A stretch of DNA of 64,000 nt, taken from Flavobacterium cutihirudinis (lineage in GTDB: Bacteria; Bacteroidota; Bacteroidia; Flavobacteriales; Flavobacteriaceae). The notes beneath the pieces were generated by a model, which was not told the DNA's origin, made no database searches, and worked only from the letters and a program-made list of their open reading frames with translations. A program made the position numbers and the translations under genes. The stretch spans positions 310,001-374,000 of the forward strand of contig NZ_QRDQ01000009.1 in assembly GCF_003385895.1 (NCBI RefSeq), given 5' to 3'. Positions 33,803-42,900 of the stretch are shown in pieces; the stretch's first letter is position 1; every line of letters starts with the position of its first letter.

Positions 33803-35285
33803 GAAAACTACAAACTCACTATCGCAATCACACAAAATTTTATTTTTGAACACATTGGCTTTTACAGTGTGTTTTGCCTGCTGGACATTAAACGGTGTTT
33901 TAGTCACCTTTTTAGTAGATAACGGAATTTTCAACTGGAGCGTTGTTCAGGTTGGATGGCTTCTGGGAATTCCAATCTTAACAGGGTCTATAATGCGTTT
34001 GCCAATTGGAATCTTAACCGATAAATTTGGAGGAAAATATGTTTTTTCACTTTTATTATTACTAAGCTCAATTCCATTATTTCTCCTTCCCTACGCTGAC
34101 AGTTTTTTAATGTTTGCCGTACTTAGTTTCTTCTTCGGAATGGTCGGAACCAGTTTTGCAGTCGGAATTGGATACACATCAATTTGGTATCCAAAAGAAT
34201 GGCAAGGACGCGCTTTGGGAATTTTCGGAATGGGAAATGCCGGGGCAGCCATTACAACCTTTTTGGCTCCTTCTTTACTAAATCATTTTTCTGTTGACGA
34301 TCCGCAAAATGGATGGAAAATACTTCCTGTGATTTACGCTGTTTCTTTAGTTGTAATTGGCGTTGCCTTTTTAATTTTCGCTCAAAACAAAAAATTAGAA
34401 AACAATGGTAAAACTATTTCACAAATGCTTACCCCTTTAAAATCAGAAAGAGTATGGCGTTTTGGAGCGTATTATTTCTTAGTTTTCGGATGTTTTGTAG
34501 CGTATTCACAATGGCTTTTGCCAAACTTTATGAACGTTTACCAAACCAGTTTGGTTATGGGAGGTTTGTTTGCTACAATGTTTAGTTTGCCTTCTGGTGT
34601 AATTAGAGCTTTTGGAGGTTATTTGTCAGACAAATTCGGAGCCCGAAAAGTAATGTATTGGGTGTTAAGCTCTTCAGTAATTTTAAGTGCTTTGTTGGCT
34701 ATTCCAAAAATGGAAATTATTACTTCTGGACCAGGAATATTAGCAGCAAAAAAAGGAGTTGTAAACCAAATCAATGATAAAACTGTAAAAGTTGGAGATA
34801 AAGAATATTCAATCGCACAAAAAAGCGAAAATGAAAATGAAAATGCCATTTTCCCAACTACTACAAGCTGGCAAAATGTTGTGGTCTCACACAATCAAAG
34901 TGTAGCAAAAAAGGAATTAATTGCAAAAGGTGTCACCGTTATTAAATTTGACGCTAATATGTGGGTGTTCTTAATTTTAGTCATTTTAATTGGAATTTCC
35001 TGGGGAATTGGAAAAGCCGCAGTGTATAAACATATTCCGGAATATTTCCCAACAGAAGTTGGCGTAGTTGGCGGAATGGTGGGCATGATTGGCGGTTTGG
35101 GCGGTTTCTTTGGACCTATAATTTTTGGATATTTGTTAACAGCAACCGGAATCTGGTCAAGTTCATGGATTTTTATTTTAATCTTTTCAATTACATGTCT
35201 CGTTTGGATGCATTACACTATAACACAACTATCTAAGCAAAAACAGCTTAAAACAAAAAAGGTAAAATTAGAGCCAGCTTATTAA
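33801..35285 (+). CDS. NarK-type nitrate/nitrite MFS transporter
   Basis: 494 residues, about 12 membrane segments. Signatures: FFFGMVGTSFAVGIGYTSIW and GMGNAGAAITTFLAP (the nitrate-signature region after TM4-5), and the second repeat GGMVGMIGGLGGFFGPIIFG. Between helices of the second half an extra hydrophilic stretch of about 80 residues (303-385, KMEIITSGPGI ... FDANMW) has short beta-like segments (VVNQINDKTVKVGDKEY). It is not part of the usual NarK core. Two close paralogues with the same insert lie at 60778 and 62469. It probably imports nitrate and may export nitrite. The porin gene 95 bp downstream is likely linked. Start: aligns with both paralogues (LSQSH near the N-terminus). Confidence 0.9.
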   Translation: MKTTNSLSQSHKILFLNTLAFTVCFACWTLNGVLVTFLVDNGIFNWSVVQVGWLLGIPILTGSIMRLPIGILTDKFGGKYVFSLLLLLSSIPLFLLPYADSFLMFAVLSFFFGMVGTSFAVGIGYTSIWYPKEWQGRALGIFGMGNAGAAITTFLAPSLLNHFSVDDPQNGWKILPVIYAVSLVVIGVAFLIFAQNKKLENNGKTISQMLTPLKSERVWRFGAYYFLVFGCFVAYSQWLLPNFMNVYQTSLVMGGLFATMFSLPSGVIRAFGGYLSDKFGARKVMYWVLSSSVILSALLAIPKMEIITSGPGILAAKKGVVNQINDKTVKVGDKEYSIAQKSENENENAIFPTTTSWQNVVVSHNQSVAKKELIAKGVTVIKFDANMWVFLILVILIGISWGIGKAAVYKHIPEYFPTEVGVVGGMVGMIGGLGGFFGPIIFGYLLTATGIWSSSWIFILIFSITCLVWMHYTITQLSKQKQLKTKKVKLEPAY

Positions 35286-35380
35286 ATTTAGATTAAAAAA
35301 AAATTAGAAATATGACTGTAATCATAGTTAACTACGGCTTTTTCTTATAAATTTACCTTCTTTAACAACATACCAATTTT

Positions 35381-36655
35381 ATGAAAAAACTTAAACTAAT
35401 TTTAATACTTATCGTAGGATTAAGCTTTGAAATTCAGGCACAGGAATTAGATGTGAATCTGCAAATCAGACCACGTTTTGAATACAGAAACGGTTATAAA
35501 CAACTTTTACAGGAAGGTCAGGAAGGTACATCACAAATTTCACAACGTTCTCGTTTAAACTTCAATTATAAACAAGAAGATTTAATTGTAAAATTAACGC
35601 TTCAAAACACTAGAACTTGGGGTGATGTGGCTCCTACAGCTCCAGCTGACAAAAATGGCGTTGCTGTTTTTGAAGCCTGGGCACAATACAATTTCACTGA
35701 AAAGTGGAGTGCCAGAATGGGACGTCAGGTACTTTCATACGACAATCAGCGTATTTTAGGAGAACAAGATTGGGGACAACAGGCACAAAGCCACGATGCG
35801 TTGACGGTTTCTTATCATACCGAAAAACAAAAATTAGATTTTGGAGGCGCTTATAATTCAACTGCTGAGAATGTTGTTCAGACTCCTTATACTGTGGCAA
35901 GTTATAAAACGTTGCAATATGCGTGGTATCACAATCAATTCAACAGTGAATTAGGTTTGAGTTTCTTAGTATTAAATACAGGTTATGAATATGCTCCTCT
36001 TCCTGCTCCTGCTACCAAACTTTTAGTAGATTATATGCAAACTTTTGGACCTTACTTAACGTATAAAAAAGGTAAAATCGATACAAGTTTTTGGCTATAC
36101 GGACAAACCGGAAAAAGCACAGATCAACAAGTAAGTGCGTGGAATGCCGCTGCCAATATTGGATATAACATTACTGATGCTTTTAAACTTGGTTTAGGTT
36201 ACGAATTTTTATCAGGAAAAGATTCAAATGACGGAAGTACTGTAATCAAATCGTTCAACCCGATTTTTGGTACCAACCATGGATTTAACGGTTATATGGA
36301 TTATTTTTATGTTGGAAATCACCTGAAAAATGTTGGTTTACAAGATGCTTTCTTAAAACTGAATTACAATGTAAACAAATGGCAATTTGCTTTGATTCCG
36401 CATGTATTTTTAGCTGCTGCTGATGTAGCAACACCATTACCTGCAAATGAAAAACTGGATTCGTATTTAGGAACTGAAATTGATGCAACATTTGGTTACA
36501 ACTTCAAAAAAAATATAACCGTTACAGGAGGTTACTCTCAAATGTTTGGTTCTAGCACTTTAGAATTTGTTAAAGGCGGAGAAGCAAATCATACTAATAA
36601 TTGGGCTTGGTTGATGATTTCTGTAGATCCAAGAATTTTTAGTTGGAAAAAATAA
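35381..36655 (+). CDS. Alginate-export family outer-membrane channel
   Basis: 424 residues. Signal peptide ends about AQA (residue 20), then an all-beta protein with many aromatic-ending strands (alginate_exp-like domain over nearly the whole length, starting LDVNLQIRPRFEYRNGY). It is a probable 18-strand barrel. Members form anion-selective pores. Following narK1 by 95 bp and closed by a terminator, it looks like the outer-membrane nitrate route (inference). There is no sign of alginate genes here. Confidence 0.8.
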   Translation: MKKLKLILILIVGLSFEIQAQELDVNLQIRPRFEYRNGYKQLLQEGQEGTSQISQRSRLNFNYKQEDLIVKLTLQNTRTWGDVAPTAPADKNGVAVFEAWAQYNFTEKWSARMGRQVLSYDNQRILGEQDWGQQAQSHDALTVSYHTEKQKLDFGGAYNSTAENVVQTPYTVASYKTLQYAWYHNQFNSELGLSFLVLNTGYEYAPLPAPATKLLVDYMQTFGPYLTYKKGKIDTSFWLYGQTGKSTDQQVSAWNAAANIGYNITDAFKLGLGYEFLSGKDSNDGSTVIKSFNPIFGTNHGFNGYMDYFYVGNHLKNVGLQDAFLKLNYNVNKWQFALIPHVFLAAADVATPLPANEKLDSYLGTEIDATFGYNFKKNITVTGGYSQMFGSSTLEFVKGGEANHTNNWAWLMISVDPRIFSWKK

Positions 36656-36685
36656 TTTTTCTTTAAAATTACCTTATAATTTTTA

Positions 36686-36719
36686 CCCTTTTCCTATTTC
36701 AGGAAAAGGTTTTTTTTTT
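36686..36719 (+). terminator. Rho-independent terminator after the porin gene
   Basis: A 9-bp stem, CCTTTTCCT (36687-36695) and AGGAAAAGG (36701-36709), with a 5-nt loop, followed by ten Ts. Confidence 0.88.
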
Positions 36720-36752
36720 AACATTAAAAACCTATTTATATATTTAATTAAC

Positions 36753-36760
36753 TATATTTG
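36753..36760 (+). promoter_or_regulatory. -7 box before the first small secreted protein gene
   Basis: TATATTTG matches the consensus exactly, 30 nt before the ATG. No good -33 box at the usual spacing. The second small gene has TATATTTA at the like place (near 37233). Confidence 0.5.
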
Positions 36761-36790
36761 AATCGATTATGAACCCCAAATTCTATCCAA

Positions 36791-37156
36791 ATGAAACCAT
36801 TTCTAAAATTATCTTTGCTGACTTTTATAGTCACGCAAACAGGCATTGCTCAAAAGTATGATGATGCCTTGATTTCTCAAAACTCCGAAATAAATTTTGG
36901 TAAAACACAAAAAAGAGGAATCAAAAAAAACAACATTACTTATTATGTGGAAAATGACCTACAGACAATTTCCGCTTACAAAAGAAACAAATTGAAATGG
37001 CAAACCAATGTAATTTCAGTTTGCGGAAAACCAAAAAAAGGTCAACCTGAAATTAGATATGTAGGTTATAATTCAGATAAACTGCTTATCGTTATGGGAA
37101 AACATAATTTTGCTGAAATTGATGTGAATAATGGTTTAACGACACTTGTTGGTTAA
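36791..37156 (+). CDS. Small secreted protein of unknown family, copy 1
   Basis: 121 residues. Signal peptide cut about GIA-Q (20). The mature part has a repeated theme shared with the next gene: DALISQNSEINFGKTQKRGIK, DLQTISAYKRNKLKWQTNVI and VCGKPKKGQPEIRY. The predicted shape is a small beta-rich fold. I recognise no named domain. It and the following gene are tandem duplicates, each with its own promoter and a terminator between them. No link to nitrate is evident except position. Confidence 0.75.
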   Translation: MKPFLKLSLLTFIVTQTGIAQKYDDALISQNSEINFGKTQKRGIKKNNITYYVENDLQTISAYKRNKLKWQTNVISVCGKPKKGQPEIRYVGYNSDKLLIVMGKHNFAEIDVNNGLTTLVG

Positions 37157-37182
37157 AATTTTAAAAAGAGATTTATAAATAT

Positions 37183-37220
37183 AACTGCCCTTTTCAAAAT
37201 AAGAAAAGGGCAGTTTTTTT
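37183..37220 (+). terminator. Rho-independent terminator between the two small genes
   Basis: A 13-bp stem, AACTGCCCTTTTC (37183-37195) and its complement (37203-37215), loop 7 nt, followed by seven Ts. Confidence 0.88.
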
Positions 37221-37265
37221 GTTTTAAATAGTATATTTACTAAAGCATTCTCAATTTCTTGCTAT

Positions 37266-37637
37266 ATGAAGCCAACAATCATATTACTAATTCTTGCATT
37301 ATTTTCAACTCAAGTAAACTTTGCTCAGACATTTGACGCAAAACTGATTTCAAAAGATTCAGAAATAAATTTGACAACAACACAAAAAAGAGGCATTGAA
37401 AAAAATGGCACTCTTTATTTTGTTGAAAAAGACTTGCAAACCATTTCAGCATATAAAAACAACAAATTGCTGTGGCAGACTAACGTCATAACAATTTGTG
37501 GAAAACCTAAAGTTGGAGAACCTAAAATTAGATATTTAAAATATAAAACTGAAAAGCTGTTTGTAACTATTGGAAAACATGATTATGCTGAAGTGGATGC
37601 AATTAACGGAAAAACATCTTTTCTTGGTGTAGATTAA
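37266..37637 (+). CDS. Small secreted protein of unknown family, copy 2
   Basis: 123 residues, signal peptide cut about NFA-Q (20). It aligns along its full length with the preceding protein (AKLISKDSEINLTTTQKRGIE, DLQTISAYKNNKLLWQTNVI, ICGKPKVGEPKIRY, KHDYAEVDAINGKT), so the two arose by duplication. One Cys is kept at the same place in both. The conserved block order suggests a folded domain rather than low-complexity tail. Function unknown. Confidence 0.75.
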   Translation: MKPTIILLILALFSTQVNFAQTFDAKLISKDSEINLTTTQKRGIEKNGTLYFVEKDLQTISAYKNNKLLWQTNVITICGKPKVGEPKIRYLKYKTEKLFVTIGKHDYAEVDAINGKTSFLGVD

Positions 37638-37669
37638 AAATCAAAATATCCCCCCTTAACCTTCAAACA

Positions 37670-38383
37670 ATGAAACTAATTGCTTGGAATTGCAACATGG
37701 CCTTCAGAAAAAAAGCAGAATTCATTCTTGCCCACAATCCTGATATTGCAGTAATTTCGGAATGTGAAAGTCCTGAAAAACTCAAATTCCCAGACGAAAT
37801 ACAAACACCAACCGACATTCTTTGGTTCGGAACAAATCCGCATAAGGGAGTTGGTGTTTTTTCTTATAGTGATTATCGATTTCAATTATTAGATTCTCAT
37901 AATCCGGATTTCAAAAACATTTTGCCAATAGCCGTTACGGGCGGAAAAGTCGATTTTACGTTGTTTGCCATTTGGGCAAATAATCCAGCTGATAAAGATG
38001 GGGCTTATGTAACGCAGATTTGGAAAGCAATTAATTATTACGAAGATTTAATTAAAGAAACCAAAACCATTTTAATTGGCGATTTCAACAGCAATACGAT
38101 TTGGGATAAACCGCGAAGAGAAGGAAATCATACAACGGTTGTAAATAAATTAGCAGACAAAAATATATTTAGCACCTATCACAAATACTTCAATCAGATT
38201 CAAGGCAAAGAAGCACATCCAACTTTGTATATGTATCGACACGAAAACAAACCTTATCATATGGATTATTGCTTTGCCTCAAACGATTTTATCGAAGTGT
38301 TAGAAAGCGTTGAAGTTGGAAGTTATAAAGATTGGACTTTATACAGCGATCACAAACCTTTAATCATTAAATTCAACATATAA
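37670..38383 (+). CDS. Endonuclease/exonuclease/phosphatase family protein
   Basis: 237 residues. The fold's metal and catalytic motifs are visible: WNCNMAFRKKAEFI near the start (Asn), PDIAVISECESP (Glu for metal), ILIGDFNSNTIWD (Asp/Asn), MDYCFASNDF (Asp) and YSDHKPLIIKF (Asp-His) at the end. Substrate is open (nucleic acid or phosphoester). No signal peptide. The methyltransferase gene begins 3 bp after it, so they are one transcript. Confidence 0.87.
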   Translation: MKLIAWNCNMAFRKKAEFILAHNPDIAVISECESPEKLKFPDEIQTPTDILWFGTNPHKGVGVFSYSDYRFQLLDSHNPDFKNILPIAVTGGKVDFTLFAIWANNPADKDGAYVTQIWKAINYYEDLIKETKTILIGDFNSNTIWDKPRREGNHTTVVNKLADKNIFSTYHKYFNQIQGKEAHPTLYMYRHENKPYHMDYCFASNDFIEVLESVEVGSYKDWTLYSDHKPLIIKFNI

Positions 38384-38386
38384 ACT

Positions 38387-39007
38387 ATGAATAACTGGAC
38401 CAAAAGATGGGACGACCGCTACAGCAGTGAAGAATTTGCATACGGCGAAGAACCCAACAATTACTTAAAAGAACAAATCGAAAAACTAAATCCCGGATCT
38501 ATTCTTTTTCCTGCCGAAGGCGAAGGACGAAATGCCATTTTTGCTGCAAAACTAGACTGGAAAGTTTCCGCTTTTGATATTAGTGAAGAAGGAAGAAACA
38601 AAGCTTTAAAACTTGCTGAAGCAAACAATGTTTCAATTGATTATCAGGTTGGAGAATTGGAAACGCTCGATTTTCAAAAAAATCAATTTGATGCGATTGC
38701 TTTAATTTACGCACATTTTCCGGCAGAAATTAAATCTAAAATTCACAAACAACTGGATGCATTTTTACGAAAAGACGGTATTATTATTTTTGAAGCTTTC
38801 AGCAAAACGCATTTAGAATACGTTTCCAAAAACGAAAAAGTCGGCGGACCAAAAGACATAGAATCACTTTTTTCAATCGAAGAAATTAAAGCCGATTTTC
38901 CAAACTACGAAATCATTGAATTAGAAGAAAAAGAAATCGAACTCAACGAAGGTTTATTCCATAACGGAACGGGTTCTGTAATTCGATTTATCGGAAGAAA
39001 AAAATAA
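38387..39007 (+). CDS. SAM-dependent methyltransferase, TehB/thiopurine type
   Basis: 206 residues. N-terminus [20 protein letters not shown] is the entry motif of TehB-like small methyltransferases. Motif I is [16 protein letters not shown], then [10 protein letters not shown] and [11 protein letters not shown]. These enzymes can methylate tellurite, thiols or similar toxic compounds. The gene lies 3 bp after the phosphatase-family gene, with no clear common theme. Confidence 0.85.
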   Translation: MNNWTKRWDDRYSSEEFAYGEEPNNYLKEQIEKLNPGSILFPAEGEGRNAIFAAKLDWKVSAFDISEEGRNKALKLAEANNVSIDYQVGELETLDFQKNQFDAIALIYAHFPAEIKSKIHKQLDAFLRKDGIIIFEAFSKTHLEYVSKNEKVGGPKDIESLFSIEEIKADFPNYEIIELEEKEIELNEGLFHNGTGSVIRFIGRKK

Positions 39008-39017
39008 AACATTCGAC

Positions 39018-39123
39018 GTAGAGACGCATGCGATAAAGACGAACTGAAGTGCGTCTCTACAAATCAAAAACAAAAACTTTGCAACTTTGTACCTTTGTAC
39101 CTTTGTACCTTTGTAACTTTGTC
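39018..39123. repeat. GTAGAGACGCA inverted repeat and CTTTGTACC tandem array
   Basis: GTAGAGACGCA (39018-39028) is inverted to TGCGTCTCTAC (39050-39060). Then CTTTGTACC repeats with a 9-bp period about four times (39083-39123). Both lie in the gap between converging genes and could serve as terminator DNA. Confidence 0.65.
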
Positions 39124-39129
39124 CCCCTT

Positions 39130-39834
39130 TTAAAAATACTTATGTTCTATAATTTCAGAGCGTAATTCGCCAACTCTCAAAATCCCAACACGTTTTCCTT
39201 CTGTTTTGATCAAAGCTTCTTTTTTAAGGCTTGATAATATTCTGATGGCTTGTTCTTCAGTAGTTCCGGCAAAGTCTGCTATTTCCTTTCGCGAAAGCTC
39301 AATATCAATCAAACCATCAATTTGTCCAAATTTTCGATGAATATAAAGCAGTAAATCAATTACACGTTCGCGGACATTCATATGTGCAATCTTTCGGATA
39401 TTGTTTTCACTTTTGTTTAATTCTTCTGCATAAAACAACATTAAAGCATAGGTAAATTCAGGAATATGCTGTAAAATTTCCATCATAGTTTCGTTGCTGA
39501 AATTGCACAAAACCGTATCTTCTAAAGCATACGCTCCAATCAAATAACGTTTGCTTGTCCCAAATCCGCGAAAACCTATTGTATCGCCATTTTTAGTCAA
39601 TCGTACAATTTGTTCGCGTCCGTTGATTCCGGTTTTTACCGTTTTAACTTTTCCTGAACAAATAAAATAAAGTCCTTGCAATGGCGCACCTTCCGTAATA
39701 AATTGCTGCGATTTTTTACATACAAAACTATGCTTCTTTGCAACGTATTGTTTCATTTGCTCCAAATGCAGGTGCTTTTTAATGAAACAATTTTCATTGA
39801 CGCAGCTATCACAAATAGAATTTTCTTCTTTCAT
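39130..39834 (-). CDS. Crp/Fnr family regulator, FNR-like with cysteine cluster
   Basis: 234 residues. Cys8, Cys11 and Cys16 (ICDSCVNENC) with Cys110 (EDTVLCNFSN) match the FNR layout for an oxygen-labile [4Fe-4S] cluster. Cys110 is where E. coli FNR has its fourth ligand. The cyclic-nucleotide-binding-like fold (about 40-150) is followed by a winged helix-turn-helix (about 165-225). It has SRKEIADFAGTTEEQAIRIL, with Glu and Arg at the TGA-reading positions. It diverges from the fused nitrate reductase gene (153-bp gap), where TATTTTTG (39894-39887, minus) is a fair -7 box. An oxygen- or NO-sensing role in nitrate metabolism is likely (inference). Confidence 0.87.
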   Translation of the reverse strand: MKEENSICDSCVNENCFIKKHLHLEQMKQYVAKKHSFVCKKSQQFITEGAPLQGLYFICSGKVKTVKTGINGREQIVRLTKNGDTIGFRGFGTSKRYLIGAYALEDTVLCNFSNETMMEILQHIPEFTYALMLFYAEELNKSENNIRKIAHMNVRERVIDLLLYIHRKFGQIDGLIDIELSRKEIADFAGTTEEQAIRILSSLKKEALIKTEGKRVGILRVGELRSEIIEHKYF

Positions 39835-39914
39835 GAATTCAGTTTTTGAACATGAAACATATTTGTTGGTACTTCTTTCTTTGCATCAAAAATAATAAAA
39901 ATAAAATCAAAAAT

Positions 39915-39947
39915 TAAGTATTAATACTTAAAAAATACTTATTTTTG
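39915..39947 (+). promoter_or_regulatory. Nitrate reductase promoter with perfect 16-bp palindrome
   Basis: TAAGTATTAATACTTA (39915-39930) is a perfect palindrome. A further TACTTA half (39936-39941) overlaps the -7 box TATTTTTG (39940-39947). AAATACTTATTTTTG differs by one base from the nirB and moeA versions. The site lies between the reductase and the divergent fnr-like gene and could act on both. Confidence 0.7.
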
Positions 39948-39987
39948 TTTTGAGTTAAGTAAGTGATTTATTTAAAACCGAACTATA

Positions 39988-42900
39988 ATGCAAAGTACTA
40001 AGATCAAAACTACCTGTTCCTATTGCGGCGTTGGCTGCGGAATAATCGTAACCAACGATGCTAAAAATGGTGTAATGGTCGAAGGCGACAAAGATCATCC
40101 TGTAAATAAAGGAATGTTGTGTTCTAAAGGAATGAACTTGCACTACGTAGTTAATGATACTTCAGATCGAATTTTATATCCGGAAATGCGCGGAAGCAAA
40201 AATTATCCCTTGGAACGCGTTAGTTGGGATACGGCTTTAGACCGTGCCGCAGCCGTTTTTTCATCCATCATAAAAAAACATGGACCAGACAGCGTTGGAT
40301 TTTATATTTCAGGACAATGTTTAACTGAAGAATATTACTTAGTCAATAAATTGGTAAAAGGCTTTTTGAAAACCAATAATATTGATACCAATTCCAGACT
40401 TTGTATGAGTTCGGCGGTTGTGGGTTATAAAAAAACTTTTGGCGAAGATTCTGTGCCCATTGCTTACGATGATATTGAACTTGCTGATACCTTTCTAATT
40501 ACAGGCGCAAATCCGGCTTGGTGCCACCCTATTCTATTCAGACGACTTGAGAAACACAAAGAAAAAAATCCGAAAATAAAAATAATTGTAATTGACCCAA
40601 GACGCACCGATACTGCAGCTTTCGCCGATTTACATTTGCAGATTATTCCAGGTTCAGATATTATTTTATATCACGCGATTGCCAGACGCATTATCGAGAA
40701 AGGTCATGTCGATCATGATTTTGTGAAAAACAACGCCGAGAATTTCAAACAATATAAAGACTTAGTTTTGGGCACTTCTCTTGAAAAAGCATCAAAACTT
40801 TGCGGAATTTCGGTAAACGATATCAAACTTGCCGCAGACATTATTGGGAAAGCAAAAGGCTTTATTTCGCTTTGGGCAATGGGATTGAATCAAAGTGCTG
40901 TTGGAGTTGATAAAAATACTGCGTTGCTGAATTTATCTCTATTGACAGGACAAGTTGGGAAACCAGGTTCTGGACCATTTTCATTGACTGGTCAGCCGAA
41001 TGCTATGGGCGGACGTGAAGTGGGCGGAATGGCGACACTTTTAGCCGCACATAAAGATATTGCAAACCCAACACATCGAAAAGAAGTAGCCGATTTTTGG
41101 GGCGTTGATGAGATTTCAGACAAACCGGGTTTAACGGCGACAGAAATGTTTGAGGCATTAGAATCTGGAAAAATGAAAGCAGTTTGGATTATCTGCACAA
41201 ATCCTTTAGTCAGTTTGCCAGATTCCAGACGAATCGAAAAAGCACTTCAAAACGCAAAATTCGTTGTCGTTCAGGATATTTCGCATAATGCCGATACAGC
41301 CAAATTTGCCGATTTATTGTTACCTGCAGCAGGTTGGCTGGAAAAAGAAGGAACAATGACCAATTCGGAACGCCGTATTTCTTATTTGCCAAAAGGAATC
41401 AATGCACCGGGTGAAGCACTTCCGGATATTGAAATTTTAATTCGCTTTGCTAAAAAAATGAATTTCAACGGATTCAATTTCAACAGTGCCGAAGAAATTT
41501 ACAAAGAACATTGTGCACTTACCAAAGGCACTAATATCGATATTTCGTTCTTAAATTATAATCGACTAAAAACTGAAGGCACTTTTCAGTGGCCTGTTCC
41601 AGATTATGGACATCCGGGAACTTCGAGATTATTTACAGATAAGAAATTCTATACACCTTCGCAAAAAGCAATTTTTAATCTGCCTGTTTCTATTGAAAAC
41701 ACATCGGTTCAGCCAAATGCCGAATTTCCTTTTATTCTAACAACAGGAAGAATTCGCGACCAGTGGCATACGATGACCAAAACCGGAAAAGTATCGCGAT
41801 TATTAACGCATATTCCGAGTCCGGTTTTAGAAATAAATCCGATTGATGCTTATAAAAGCGAAATTAAAAATGGCGATATCGTAACTGTTACAAGCAAAAA
41901 TGGCGAAGTTCGGGTAAAAGCAAAAGTTACCGATTCGATCAAAGAAAAAGTCGTTTTCCTGCCGATGCATTGGGGAAAACAACTTGAAAATGATTTAAAC
42001 CGAACCAATAATTTAACGAATACCGTGGTTGATCCGGTTTCGAAAGAACCTGATTTTAAATACACAACTGTTTCGATTTCGAAATATGTAAAACCATTTC
42101 AAAAAATTGCGATTGTAGGCGCAGGTGCGGCTTCTTTCCGATTCATTCAAAATTATCGCGAATTCAATACAACAGATGAAATTATTGTTTTCTCGAATGA
42201 AGTAAATCCGTTTTATAATCGCGTTTTACTTCCGGAATATATGACCGGAGAATTTACTTGGGAACAACTTTTAAAAGTAAAAGATGGCGAAGCTTTCAAT
42301 AAATTAAAAATTACCATGAAAGCTGGAGTCGCCATTGAAAAAATCGACACAAATAAAAAAACAATCAAAGACAGTCAGGGCGAAATTCACACTTTTGACT
42401 CCTTAATAATGGCGACAGGAAGTCGTCCTTTTGTGCCTGAAAATGCACAACTTCATCTTCCTGGCCGATTTACAGTTAGGAAAAAAGAAGATGCCGACCG
42501 ATTAAAAAAACATTTAGACAGCACGAATCTTCCGCCAGAAGAACAACATGTTGTGATTATTGGCGGCGGATTATTAGGATTGGAATTGGCTGCCGCTTTA
42601 AAACATAAAAAAGTAAAAACTACCATTGTTCAGCGTGCTTCGCGTTTAATGGAGCGCCAGCTTGACCGAATTTCAAGTAAATTATTGGCTGAAGAAGTAC
42701 AACTTCGCGATATTCAGATTTATTTTGATAATGAAGTCAGCACCGTTTTTGAAACCGATAATCCGAATGAAATTGAAATCGCTTTAAAAAGTGGCAAAAT
42801 CATAAAAGCAAATGCGATTGTGTATACGATTGGAACAATTCCGAACATAGAAATTGCACGCGAAAGCGGACTTTCATGTGGACGCGGAGTCAAAGTAAAT

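Noticed and set aside
35381..36655. Alginate export protein in the literal sense
   Set aside because: No alginate synthesis or lyase genes in the window; its place after narK favours an anion channel.
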